Assembly: GCF_900108295.1 (NCBI RefSeq)
Contig: NZ_FNWK01000001.1
Span: 1,178,001 to 1,242,000, forward strand
Direction of reading: 5' to 3'
DNA length: 64,000 nucleotides
From: Sphingopyxis sp. YR583
GTDB lineage: Bacteria > Pseudomonadota > Alphaproteobacteria > Sphingomonadales > Sphingomonadaceae
The translations under genes were made by a program, and so were the position numbers. The notes beneath the pieces were generated by a model. The model ran no database searches and had not been told where the DNA came from. It saw nothing but the letters and a program-made list of their open reading frames with translations. Position 1 is the first letter of the stretch; every line of letters starts with the position of its first letter. This document shows, in pieces, positions 27,730 through 34,989 of the stretch.

Positions 27730-27999
27730 TCAGATCTTGCTGCTGTCGCGCAGCTTCTCGATTTCCTGATCGAGCGTGACGGCGCGATTGTTATCGGTGG
27801 CGATGCGTTCGAGCACCTGGATGCGATCCTTCAGCGCCCGGATTTCGGCCTGCAGCGCCTTGGTTTCGGCGTCGTTGCCGGCGTTGCCGACGAAAAATTC
27901 ATTGCCCTTGTTGTCGCGGCGAATGCCGTGCTTGGCGCGAATGATGCTGCCGATCGTCACAATGAGGACGATGCCGATGACCATTTCAAACGGGTTCAT
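27730..27999 (-). CDS. Small membrane coiled-coil protein of the psp run
   Basis: An 89-residue protein: membrane helix at about residues 5-20, then IRAKHGIRRDN, then a coiled coil ending in the shared module (RIQVLERIATDNN, EIEKLRDSS). The IRAKHG segment after the helix also occurs in the 99-residue neighbour (IRAKHGYPVEN), so the two are likely paralogues. It is preceded by an AAAGGAT-like ribosome binding site and lies 30 bases after the upstream gene. The cytosolic coiled coil suggests an interaction partner of PspA, as PspB and PspC are in Escherichia coli. Confidence 0.82.
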   Translation of the reverse strand: MNPFEMVIGIVLIVTIGSIIRAKHGIRRDNKGNEFFVGNAGNDAETKALQAEIRALKDRIQVLERIATDNNRAVTLDQEIEKLRDSSKI

Positions 28000-28029
28000 G
28001 GGGAAGAATCCTTTCCGTAAATCTTTGTT

Positions 28030-28293
28030 TTAGTTCAGCGGGGTGTCGCGCAGCTTTTCGATCTCGTCGGCGACATCGATTCCCTTGTCGGTAACGATGC
28101 GCTCGAGAACGCGGACGCGTGCCTCCAGCCGTTCGGTTTGCGCCGCATATTGCGCGGCCTTTTCGGCGGTTTCGTTGGTGATCGCCTTGAACTGCCGTTC
28201 CTTGAACTTGAGGTGGCGTTCATAGGCGGCGTAGCCGATGCCGAGCGTGACCGGCAGCCCGACGACGATGAAGAGAATGACGATGGCTTCCAT
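28030..28293 (-). CDS. Small membrane coiled-coil protein of the psp run, PspB-like
   Basis: An 87-residue protein with an N-terminal membrane helix (IVILFIVVGLPVTLGIGYAA), a basic juxtamembrane segment, and a coiled coil carrying the shared module (RVRVLERIVTDKG, ADEIEKLRD). Of the five extra proteins this is closest to PspB in length and layout. It starts 16 bases after the stop of the 105-residue gene, with a GGAG-type ribosome binding site. Function inferred from the operon. Confidence 0.83.
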   Translation of the reverse strand: MEAIVILFIVVGLPVTLGIGYAAYERHLKFKERQFKAITNETAEKAAQYAAQTERLEARVRVLERIVTDKGIDVADEIEKLRDTPLN

Positions 28294-28309
28294 GTCGGGG
28301 CTCCTCGGT

Positions 28310-28627
28310 TCAGTTCGACGGGCGCCGCAGCGCCTCGATCTCGTGGCTCAGCCGGTGGCCCTCGTCGGTGACGATGCGCTCGATCACCGCGAGGCGATCC
28401 TTCACCGAACCGAGTTCGGCGCGCAGCTGGGCATTTTCCTGGCTGATCAGCTTGACGCGTTCCATCGCCTCGTCGCTGGTCTTGGGATAGACCGCCTTGC
28501 CCCAGCTGTTTTCGAGCGGGTAGCCGTTCTTGACGCGAAGCCAGGTGGTGAAGACCCAGCCGCCGACCCCGGCGAGGCCGACGATCGCGGCAACGGGGGC
28601 AATGGCGTTCAGAAGGTCGAGTTCCAT
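28310..28627 (-). CDS. Small membrane coiled-coil protein of the psp run
   Basis: A 105-residue protein with an N-terminal membrane helix ending in GGWVFTTWLR, a segment KNGYPLENSWG, and a coiled coil with the shared module (RLAVIERIVTDEG, SHEIEALRR). The GGW-x-FTTW-x-R-x-K-x-GYP-x-EN-x-WG pattern is also present in the 99-residue neighbour, which marks a gene duplication. It lies 14 bases after that gene. Function unknown; probably part of the Psp membrane complex. Confidence 0.83.
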   Translation of the reverse strand: MELDLLNAIAPVAAIVGLAGVGGWVFTTWLRVKNGYPLENSWGKAVYPKTSDEAMERVKLISQENAQLRAELGSVKDRLAVIERIVTDEGHRLSHEIEALRRPSN

Positions 28628-28641
28628 TATCGTCTATCCTC

Positions 28642-28941
28642 TCAGCGCAGGCGGTCGATCTGGTCGGCGAGCTGCGCCGCTTGACCATTATTTTCCGTCG
28701 CGATGCGTTCCAGCACCGAAATCCGCTCTTCCAGTCGGCTGACCTGCCCCGCCAGCTTGGCGTTGTCATCGGTCAGCAGGGCGATTTTTCGATCAGCGTC
28801 GGGGTCGGATCGATGAACCGTACCGCCCCATTCATTTTCAACCGGATAGCCATGCTTGGCACGGATCCAGGTGGTGAACATCCAGCCGCCGATCGACAAT
28901 GCGATAATGGCGAGGACGAAACCGGTACCACCGAAGTTCAT
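28642..28941 (-). CDS. Small membrane coiled-coil protein of the psp run
   Basis: A 99-residue protein with a membrane helix (FVLAIIALSIGGWMFTTW), the segment RAKHGYPVENEWGG and a coiled coil with the shared module (RISVLERIATENN, LADQIDRLR). It is a clear paralogue of the 105-residue protein next to it and, more weakly, of the 89-residue one. It follows pspC by 43 bases and has an AGGGAGAT ribosome binding site. Function inferred from the operon. Confidence 0.83.
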   Translation of the reverse strand: MNFGGTGFVLAIIALSIGGWMFTTWIRAKHGYPVENEWGGTVHRSDPDADRKIALLTDDNAKLAGQVSRLEERISVLERIATENNGQAAQLADQIDRLR

Positions 28942-28984
28942 TCTCTATCTCCCTGTTTGTGCCCCAAGGATCTTTGGGTGCCCC

Positions 28985-29365
28985 TCAGCGCAGCGCGTCG
29001 ATCTCGTCGGCGAGGCGGCGATTGTGGCTGGTGTAATATTGTTCGATGTCGGCAAGCCGGCGGTCGATGTCGCGGAAGCGCGAGCGGATGTCGCGGGTGG
29101 AAGCGCTGGGGTTCGAGCGAACGCCCTGCCAGAATTTCGCTTCCTCGTTCGAGCCATAGAGCGCGAAGGGTTTCGCAGTGCCCATCCAGGCGACCATCCA
29201 GTAGGCGATCAGCGTCCAGGGGAAGCCGCCCATCAGGGTCAGGAGGACCGCGCCGACGCGAACCCAGAGCACGTCGATCCCGCTGTAGTCGGCGATCCCG
29301 GCGCACACGCCGCTCCATTTGGCGTTCTGCTTGTCGAGGTAGAATTTCGTGCGGCTGGCAGACAT
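28985..29365 (-). CDS. pspC: Envelope stress protein PspC with coiled-coil extension
   Basis: Inner-membrane partner of PspA. The PspC domain is visible in residues 1-60 (FYLDKQNAKWSGVCAGIADY, then a hydrophobic hairpin GAVLLTLMGGFPWTLIAYWMV). From about residue 85 the 126-residue protein continues as a coiled coil ending in RRLADIEQYYTSHN and LADEIDALR, the same kind of ending as in the downstream small proteins. The ATG at 29365 is chosen for the canonical start; one base separates it from the pspB stop. Membrane stress sensing is the known family role. Confidence 0.93.
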   Translation of the reverse strand: MSASRTKFYLDKQNAKWSGVCAGIADYSGIDVLWVRVGAVLLTLMGGFPWTLIAYWMVAWMGTAKPFALYGSNEEAKFWQGVRSNPSASTRDIRSRFRDIDRRLADIEQYYTSHNRRLADEIDALR

Positions 29366-29366
29366 C

Positions 29367-29642
29367 TCAGTTCCTCCGGCTATTGTTTTCGAGTTGCGCC
29401 AGGTCTTCATCGCTGCGTACCGCGGGGCGGAAGTCGGGATGGTCGGCGCTGATGATGCGTTCGACGGTGTGCAGGCGGTTTTCGAGGCGCCGTGCGGTAT
29501 CGTAAAGTTCGTCGAGCAGCTGTTCATCTTCTCCGGTCAGCGTCTTGGCCTGTTTCCACTTGGTGATGTAGTGGAGGATCAGCCAGGGCAGACCGAGGAA
29601 GAGGGTTCCGATGACGATCGGGACAATGATGATCTCTTCCAT
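29367..29642 (-). CDS. pspB: Envelope stress protein PspB
   Basis: A 91-residue PspB-like protein: one N-terminal membrane helix (IVPIVIGTLFLGLPWLILHY) and a cytosolic coiled coil (LDELYDTARRLENRLHTVERI). In Escherichia coli PspB and PspC together release PspF from PspA inhibition. The HTVERIISADHPDFR stretch is the same module as the LERI core of the downstream small proteins. It starts 12 bases after pspA with a GGAGCC ribosome binding site. Confidence 0.9.
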   Translation of the reverse strand: MEEIIIVPIVIGTLFLGLPWLILHYITKWKQAKTLTGEDEQLLDELYDTARRLENRLHTVERIISADHPDFRPAVRSDEDLAQLENNSRRN

Positions 29643-29654
29643 CGGTCCGGCTCC

Positions 29655-30317
29655 TTAATTCTTGCCCTGCGCGGCTTTCAGCGCGGCGAGCTCGTCGGCA
29701 ACCTTGTCGGCCGCCTGCAGCTCGGCGATTTCCTCGTCGAGCGACTTCTTGTAGCCGAGGCCCAGCGCATCGGCGCGGCCTTCGGCTTCGTCGACGCGGC
29801 GTTCGAGGATCTCGAAGCGCGAGAAGGCGTCTTCGACACGGTCGCCGTTGGTCATCTCGCGCAGCTTGTAGCGATTCTCGGCGCTTTCGAGGCGGTTGAC
29901 GACGCTCGACTGGCGCGCGCGGGCTTCCGAAAGCTTCTTCTGCAACTTGGCGATGTCGGCCTCGTAACCGGTCAGCGCGTCGTCGAGGACGGCGATCTCG
30001 GCCTTGAGCTTCTCGGCCATGTCGCCGGCCTTCTGCTTTTCGACGAGCGCGGCGGTGGCGAGGTCTTCGCGGTCCTTCGACAGCGCGAGTTCGGCCTTTT
30101 CCTTCCAGCTGTCCTGCAGGCTTTCGAGCTTGGCGATGTGGCGGCGCATTTCCTTCTGGTCCGCGATCGTGCGGGCGGCGGAAGCGCGGACTTCGACGAG
30201 CGTTTCATTCATCTCGAAGATGATCTGGCGGATCATCTTTTCGGGGTCTTCGGCCCGGTCGAGCAGGTCGGTGACGTTGGCGGCGATGATGTCGCGGGTT
30301 CGTGAGAAAATACCCAT
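29655..30317 (-). CDS. pspA: Phage shock protein A (PspA/IM30 family)
   Basis: ESCRT-III-like peripheral membrane protein that protects the inner membrane and, in enterobacteria, inhibits PspF. The 220-residue protein is almost entirely alpha-helical. The start MGIFSRTRDIIAANVTDLLD is the amphipathic membrane-binding helix, and EDPEKMIRQIIFEMNETLVEVR is the family signature. An AGGAG ribosome binding site precedes it. Between it and the upstream 56-codon gene lies a terminator-like hairpin, so pspA expression may depend on read-through. Confidence 0.95.
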   Translation of the reverse strand: MGIFSRTRDIIAANVTDLLDRAEDPEKMIRQIIFEMNETLVEVRASAARTIADQKEMRRHIAKLESLQDSWKEKAELALSKDREDLATAALVEKQKAGDMAEKLKAEIAVLDDALTGYEADIAKLQKKLSEARARQSSVVNRLESAENRYKLREMTNGDRVEDAFSRFEILERRVDEAEGRADALGLGYKKSLDEEIAELQAADKVADELAALKAAQGKN

Positions 30318-30356
30318 TTGGAAACTCCTGTCGAAAACTTGAGATCGGTATCTTGT

Positions 30357-30408
30357 TAAAAAAGCTGGTGCCGGGGCGGGGCAAGGGGGGAGAGTGCCCC
30401 GGCACCAG
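30357..30408 (-). terminator. Terminator-like hairpin between the 56-codon gene and pspA
   Basis: On the minus strand CTGGTGCCGGGGC pairs perfectly with GCCCCGGCACCAG (13 pairs, 18-base loop), followed by CTTTTTTAAC. It starts 7 bases after the stop of the small gene and ends 40 bases before the pspA start. It fits a partial terminator or attenuator inside the psp transcript. Confidence 0.85.
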
Positions 30409-30414
30409 TGCCGG

Positions 30415-30585
30415 TCAGGCTAAAGTCCTGACCGCCGGGGACATGACAGCGGCGACCAGCGGACCGGCGGGGGTGCCGGTGACGCTGGCGGCAACCTGGG
30501 GCTGGTCGATCACGCCGACGAGGATGGCCAGCGCTCCGGACGCGCTGAGCGCGAAAGTGGCGGCTTGGGCAAACATCGTTTTCAT
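30415..30585 (-). CDS. 56-residue small hydrophobic protein, first gene of the psp transcript
   Basis: A small gene with start MKTMFAQAATFALSASGALA, then ILVGVIDQPQVAASVTGTPA and an end PLVAAVMSPAVRTLA. An excellent ribosome binding site (AGGGAAGG) lies 6 bases before the ATG, and the sigma-54 promoter lies about 60 bases upstream, so it should be the first product made when PspF is active. The N-terminus could be a signal sequence or a single membrane helix. I recognise no family. It may be a small envelope protein or a translated leader that works with the following hairpin. Confidence 0.7.
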   Translation of the reverse strand: MKTMFAQAATFALSASGALAILVGVIDQPQVAASVTGTPAGPLVAAVMSPAVRTLA

Positions 30586-30647
30586 GGATTAACCTTCCCT
30601 GTGTTTTCGCTGCACCGGAGCGATTTGCGCCGGTTCGCAGAAATCTT

Positions 30648-30663
30648 TGCAGGAGGCGTGCCA
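30648..30663 (-). promoter_or_regulatory. Sigma-54 (-24/-12) promoter of the psp operon
   Basis: On the minus strand TGGCACG-CCTC-CTGCA fits the sigma-54 consensus TGGCACG-N4-TTGCW at all but one base, with exact spacing between GG and GC. Transcription would start near 30637. With a divergent pspF beside it, this is the expected psp promoter. Confidence 0.85.
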
Positions 30664-30727
30664 ATTGCACAAAGGCGCAGAAAACCGCCGAACTTCGCGC
30701 GCAAATCATGGCATAAATCGATTTAAC

Positions 30728-30761
30728 TTGCCAATCAGCGGGAAAATTTGCCAATGATTGG
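30728..30761. promoter_or_regulatory. Candidate PspF upstream activating sites
   Basis: TTGCCAATCA (30728) and TTGCCAATGA (30748) are repeated exactly 20 bases apart, two helical turns, about 90-125 bases upstream of the inferred start of the sigma-54 transcript. The second overlaps the palindrome CCAATGATTGG. Spacing and position suit an enhancer; binding also could repress pspF, whose start codon lies 2 bases away. Confidence 0.6.
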
Positions 30762-30763
30762 GA

Positions 30764-31786
30764 ATGGAGCGCGAAACCCAATTTATCGGCCAGTCGGCGG
30801 CGTTTCAGGACGCGGTAGAACGCGCGAGCCTCGCGGCCTCGCTCGACCGTCCGGTGCTGGTGATCGGCGAGCGCGGGACGGGCAAGGAGTTGATCGCCGA
30901 GCGCCTCCACCGCCTGTCGACACGATGGGATCGACCCTATGTCATCATGAACTGCGCCGCGATGCCCGAGACGCTGATCGAGTCCGAATTGTTCGGGCAC
31001 GAGGCCGGCGCCTTCACCGGCGCGACGCGCACGCGCGCGGGACGCTTTGAAGAGGCCGACGGCGGCACATTGTTTCTCGACGAACTTGCGACGATGTCGA
31101 TGGGCGCGCAGGAGCGACTGCTGCGCGCGGTTGAATATGGCGAGGTGACGCGCGTCGGCTCGTCGCGCCCCATCCGCGTCGACGTGCGCATCGTCGCGGC
31201 GACCAACGAACATCTGCCCGCGCTGGTGGAGGACAATCGTTTCCGGGCAGATCTGCTCGACCGATTGTCGTTCGAGGTCATCACCCTGCCCCCGCTTCGC
31301 GCACGCGAAGGCGATATCGAGGTGCTCGCGACCTATTTCGGCCAGCGCATGGCGGCGGTGATCGGCTGGGACGAATGGCCGGGCTTCGGCCCGCGCGCAC
31401 TCGCCGCGATGGAGGGGCATGACTGGCCGGGCAATGTCCGCGAACTGAGGAACGTCATCGAACGCGCCATCTATCGCTGGGCCGATCCTGAAAAGCCGGT
31501 CGATGCCCTGAGCTTCGACCCGTTCGCGAGCCCCTGGCAACCGGTGGTGCGCAAGCCGGCGGCACAGGCAGTGGCGCCAGCGACACCCGCAAGCCCCGCC
31601 GCGCCGTCGACGCCCCCATCGGGCCCGGTCAGCGACCTGCGCGCCGCGGTCGACGGCTATGAAAAGCAGATATTGTCGGACACCATGGCGCGCTGTCGCT
31701 TCAACCAGAAGGTCGCGGCCGAGGCGCTGGGATTGAGTTACGACCAGATCCGTCACGCGCTGAAAAAGCACGGACTGAATCAGTAG
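30764..31786 (+). CDS. pspF: Phage shock operon transcriptional activator PspF
   Basis: Sigma-54-dependent AAA+ activator without an N-terminal regulatory domain, as expected for PspF, which is controlled by PspA binding. The 340-residue product starts ERETQFIGQSAAFQDAVERA. It has Walker A GERGTGKELIAERL, the sigma-54 contact loop GAFTGA (in EAGAFTGATRTRAG), Walker B GGTLFLDEL, and a C-terminal Fis-type HTH (VAAEALGLSYDQIRHALKK). A Pro/Ala-rich linker (about residues 260-290) joins the two parts. The ATG at 30764 is preferred; a TTG two codons upstream is in frame. The ribosome binding site is weak, in line with low autoregulated expression. Confidence 0.93.
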   Translation: MERETQFIGQSAAFQDAVERASLAASLDRPVLVIGERGTGKELIAERLHRLSTRWDRPYVIMNCAAMPETLIESELFGHEAGAFTGATRTRAGRFEEADGGTLFLDELATMSMGAQERLLRAVEYGEVTRVGSSRPIRVDVRIVAATNEHLPALVEDNRFRADLLDRLSFEVITLPPLRAREGDIEVLATYFGQRMAAVIGWDEWPGFGPRALAAMEGHDWPGNVRELRNVIERAIYRWADPEKPVDALSFDPFASPWQPVVRKPAAQAVAPATPASPAAPSTPPSGPVSDLRAAVDGYEKQILSDTMARCRFNQKVAAEALGLSYDQIRHALKKHGLNQ

Positions 31787-31787
31787 G

Positions 31788-32297
31788 TCATTGCCCCGGC
31801 AATTGCGCGTTCAGCGCCTCCAGCACCGCATCCTGCGCCGAGGCGAGGTCGGCGAGCCGATCGCGCAACGCATAGATATCGGGAAGCCCGTCGATCTGAT
31901 CATCGACGCTGCGTTCGATATAGAGTCGGTCGATATCGGCGAGCGCTGTCGTCAGCGGCGCGCGCGCGGCGGTCAGCCGCGTGATCGCCTGTTGCGCGAC
32001 GACCCAGCGCTCGCTGGCAACCGGCGCGCCCGCCGCAGCCGAAACCGCCGATGCGGTCGCGCCGCGCTCTGCGGCAAAAGCCTGCTGCCCGGCCGCCCCG
32101 TCCGATTCCCAACGCTGAAGCCGTCCGGCGAGGTCGGTCGGCAGCGGGCCGGGGGGCGCGACGACGACCGCGGGCGGCGCCACATCGAATCGCCCCTCGA
32201 CCGCGCGCTTTGCCAGCGAAGGTCCGTCATTGGCCTGCGTCCCCGCACAGGCGGGCAGCGACAGGAGCAGTGGAGCAAAAAGAAGGGCGCGCTTCAT
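31788..32297 (-). CDS. Hypothetical lipoprotein
   Basis: A 169-residue protein with a lipoprotein signal peptide (MKRALLFAPLLLSLPAC, lipobox LPAC with Cys17). The rest is Ala/Asp/Leu-rich and helical, without recognisable domains. It converges on pspF with a single-base gap, so it may simply be a neighbour. Membership of the envelope-stress group is possible but not shown. Confidence 0.75.
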   Translation of the reverse strand: MKRALLFAPLLLSLPACAGTQANDGPSLAKRAVEGRFDVAPPAVVVAPPGPLPTDLAGRLQRWESDGAAGQQAFAAERGATASAVSAAAGAPVASERWVVAQQAITRLTAARAPLTTALADIDRLYIERSVDDQIDGLPDIYALRDRLADLASAQDAVLEALNAQLPGQ

Positions 32298-32525
32298 CGT
32301 CGCCCCTGATATGGGCGCACCGACGGCGCAGCAAGCACCGAATCGGCGACGTCGGCGATAATCGACCCCGGCCCGCGCTTTTGGACGAAAAGCACGGGAT
32401 TTGGCGGTTGACAGCGGCGCACTGTCTCGCTAGTGGCGCTGACTTTCCCGCATGCCGGAAAAATCGCCTGCTTCGGCGGGTGACTGGCAGCGTGGGTGTT
32501 TTAGTTTCTGATTGGATGGAAGACC

Positions 32526-33005
32526 ATGTTCGCAATCGTGCGCACGGGCGGCAAGCAGTATCGCGTCGCCGCTGGAGACAAGATCGCCGTTGAAAAGATC
32601 GACGGTGAAGCTGGCGACACCGTGTCGCTGGGCGACATCCTGCTGGCCGGTGACGGCGGCGAAGTGAAGAGCGCCGAAGGCCTCGTCGTTTCGGCCGAGA
32701 TCATCGCCCAGACGCGCGGCGAAAAGGTCATCGTCTTCAAGAAGCGCCGCCGGCACAACTATCGTCGCCGCAACGGCCACCGCCAGTCGCTGACGCTGCT
32801 GCGCATCCTCGCCGTCGGCGATGCCAAGAAGGCCGCGCCGAAGAAGGAAGCCGCTCCGAAGGCAGAAGCCGCTCCGGCCACCGAAGCCAAGGCTGCTGCA
32901 CCCGCCAAGGAAGCCGCTCCGAAGAAGGCTGCTGCTCCGAAGGCCGAAGCCGCCGCCGAAAAGAAGCCCGCTGCCAAGAAGGCAGCCCCCAAGAAGGAAG
33001 CCTGA
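32526..33005 (+). CDS. rplU: 50S ribosomal protein L21 with Ala/Lys-rich C-terminal tail
   Basis: Ribosomal protein L21, which binds 23S rRNA near L20. The core (residues 1-101) starts [20 protein letters not shown] and contains [21 protein letters not shown] tail of about 58 residues follows, built from imperfect repeats of the type [12 protein letters not shown], rich in Ala, Lys, Pro and Glu. Escherichia coli L21 has 103 residues, so the tail is an addition. It forms an operon with rpmA (51-base gap). Confidence 0.96.
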   Translation: MFAIVRTGGKQYRVAAGDKIAVEKIDGEAGDTVSLGDILLAGDGGEVKSAEGLVVSAEIIAQTRGEKVIVFKKRRRHNYRRRNGHRQSLTLLRILAVGDAKKAAPKKEAAPKAEAAPATEAKAAAPAKEAAPKKAAAPKAEAAAEKKPAAKKAAPKKEA

Positions 33006-33056
33006 GCGCGGCAGCGCGGCTCGGCCCTCTCTCGAACGAATTAAGGAGCATCAGTC

Positions 33057-33326
33057 ATGGCACATAAGAAAGCAGGCGGTTCTTCGCGCAACGGTCGCGA
33101 CTCAGCCGGCCGCCGCCTTGGCGTGAAAAAGTTCGGCGGTCAGGAAGTGATCGGCGGCAACATTATCGTGCGTCAGCGCGGCACCCGCGTTTATCCGGGC
33201 GTCAACGTTGGCATGGGCAAGGACCACACGCTGTTCGCAACCGCCGACGGCCAGGTCCGATTCCACGATGGCAAGCTTGGCCGCAAATATGTGTCGGTCG
33301 ACGTCATGGCGGAAGCCGCCGAATAA
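33057..33326 (+). CDS. rpmA: 50S ribosomal protein L27
   Basis: L27, 89 residues, whose N-terminal arm ([20 protein letters not shown]) reaches the peptidyl-transferase centre. The [16 protein letters not shown] stretch is the family signature. There is no N-terminal extension of the type cleaved by Prp in firmicutes. Preceded by TAAGGAG and followed by a terminator. Confidence 0.97.
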   Translation: MAHKKAGGSSRNGRDSAGRRLGVKKFGGQEVIGGNIIVRQRGTRVYPGVNVGMGKDHTLFATADGQVRFHDGKLGRKYVSVDVMAEAAE

Positions 33327-33405
33327 GGACGATCTTCCAGGGTCGTCCATCAAGGGATGACCCGGAACGGTCCTTTCCGCCGCAGGCGGAAACAAAGTTC
33401 GAAAA

Positions 33406-33439
33406 GAGGGAGACGGGTCACCCCCGTACTCCCTTTTTT
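33406..33439 (+). terminator. Rho-independent terminator of rplU-rpmA
   Basis: GGGAG-ACGGG, loop TCACC, CCCGT-A-CTCCC followed by TTTTTTC, about 80 bases after the rpmA stop. Strong stem and T-run. Confidence 0.85.
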
Positions 33440-33566
33440 CTTGTCCGAAATCCGTCACTTGCGACGGACGGGCGCGAAAATCGGGCCATCCATCTCCCTC
33501 CATATCGAATGTCGTCAAAGCGTCACCATCTGGCGCCAAGGCGACAGGCACTGGGAGTTAGAAGAC

Positions 33567-34175
33567 ATGTTCGCGCGTACCGAAAGACTGTTGCTGCGGC
33601 CCGGCTGGCTGGAAGATGCCCCCGCGCTCGCCCAAGCGATCGGCGAAGAGACCGTGGTCCGCAACCTCGCGACCGCGCCCTGGCCCTATGGCGAGACGCA
33701 GGCGCAGGAGTTTCTCAGCAAGCCGCTCGATCCCGACCAGCCGCGTTTCCTGATCTTTGCCCGCACCGGCGGCGCACCGCGCCTTGTCGGCGGCTGCGGC
33801 ATCTCGCCCAGCCCCGACGCCGATCTGGGGGGAGCCCTCGAAATGGGTTACTGGATCGCACGGCCCTATTGGGGTCTCGGTTTCGCGACCGAGGCCGGGC
33901 GGCAGCTCGTCCATATCGCGCGCGCGATGAACCTGCCGAAGCTGTCGGCGGGCCATTTCGTCGACAATCCGGCGTCGGGTGCGGTGCTCCGCAAGCTCGG
34001 CTTTAAGCCCACCGGCAAGGTCGCGCAGCGCTACAGCCTCGCACGCGGCGGCGAAGCCGCGTGCGCGCTGTTCGAGGAAGGCGACGCCGACTCGGACGGT
34101 TCGGTCACCCCGATGCGAAGCCGCATCGGGGTGGACGAGGATTTCCGGGAGGAACTGCGCCTGATGGCGGCGTGA
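33567..34175 (+). CDS. GNAT family N-acetyltransferase (RimJ/RimL type)
   Basis: A 202-residue acetyltransferase. ARTERLLLRPGWLEDAPALA is the usual start of RimJ/RimL-like enzymes, and the acetyl-CoA loop is EMGYWIARPYWGLGFATEAG followed by DNPASGAVLRKLGF. The acceptor may be a protein N-terminus or a small amine; this cannot be read from sequence. The ATG at 33567 has GGGAG 10 bases upstream; the frame is open further upstream through the rpmA terminator, which argues against an earlier start. Confidence 0.88.
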   Translation: MFARTERLLLRPGWLEDAPALAQAIGEETVVRNLATAPWPYGETQAQEFLSKPLDPDQPRFLIFARTGGAPRLVGGCGISPSPDADLGGALEMGYWIARPYWGLGFATEAGRQLVHIARAMNLPKLSAGHFVDNPASGAVLRKLGFKPTGKVAQRYSLARGGEAACALFEEGDADSDGSVTPMRSRIGVDEDFREELRLMAA

Positions 34176-34177
34176 CG

Positions 34178-34199
34178 CCTCCCTCGCGCTTGCGGGAGG
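34178..34199. other. Hairpin between convergent GNAT and DUF937 genes
   Basis: CCTCCC and GGGAGG pair across a 10-base loop that can pair partly itself. No T-run follows, so termination is uncertain; it is the only structure in this 32-base convergent gap. Confidence 0.35.
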
Positions 34200-34207
34200 G
34201 GCGGCGC

Positions 34208-34813
34208 CTATCCGCGCATCTTGTTCACCATGCCCATGATGTCGTCGAGCGGATTGCCGTCGCCGTCCATGTCGAGCATCTTGCCGAGACCGCCCAGCCC
34301 GCCGAGGCCGCCCGCCGACGGGGCCGCGCCGCCGCCCATCGCCCCGCCAAGCACATTGCCGAGCATGCCGCCGAGGCCGCCCGACTGCCCGCCGCTGTCG
34401 CCGCCCTGCTTCGCCATATAGCCCGCGACCATCATCGCGAGCATCGGCAGCATCTGTTTGAGGATGCCCGAATCGAGGCCGGTCTGCGCCGCGGCCTGTC
34501 CCGCGACGGTGCGGCTGACATCCTTCGATCCGAAAATCTGGCCGAGCACGTCATTGCCTTTGTCGACGGGCGTCGGCTGCGATCCGAGAACAGAATCCAG
34601 CAAACCACCGCCGCCGAGTTGGCCGAGCAACCCACCGAGGCCGCCCAGTCCCTCGGCGCCCCCGCCGGCCGATTGCGCCTGTTTCTTGAACCCGCCGAGG
34701 ATCGCGGGAAGCAACGCGTCGGCGCCCTGTTTGGCCATCGCGGGCGGAATGCCCAGCTCTTTCGCCATCGATTCGATGCCGCCGGCCTGCGCCAGAATGT
34801 CGGTCAGATTCAT
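34208..34813 (-). CDS. DUF937 (YidB-like) domain protein
   Basis: A 201-residue, very Gly-rich protein. Family features are the N-terminal helical part MNLTDILAQAGGIESMAKEL, then DALLPAILGGFKKQ, and repeated GGLGGLLGQLGGGG segments. DUF937 proteins are small soluble proteins of unknown function with internal repeats. It is divergent from the DUF3597 gene. The low-complexity Gly/Leu stretches are part of the family, not a frameshift. Confidence 0.88.
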   Translation of the reverse strand: MNLTDILAQAGGIESMAKELGIPPAMAKQGADALLPAILGGFKKQAQSAGGGAEGLGGLGGLLGQLGGGGLLDSVLGSQPTPVDKGNDVLGQIFGSKDVSRTVAGQAAAQTGLDSGILKQMLPMLAMMVAGYMAKQGGDSGGQSGGLGGMLGNVLGGAMGGGAAPSAGGLGGLGGLGKMLDMDGDGNPLDDIMGMVNKMRG

Positions 34814-34989
34814 TTCGCTTACTCCCGCTTCGACGCGGATCGAACCACGCCGATAGGCCTGAGTATAGCATCAGGCGCGAGGAGGAGGAGTCGTTCATTT
34901 GGCTGTCATTTCCAGATGCATAGGTCCATCCTGCGGTCATGCGACTCGCCCCTCGCGGGAAAGACCGCATCCATAGTGGGAGCTAAACA

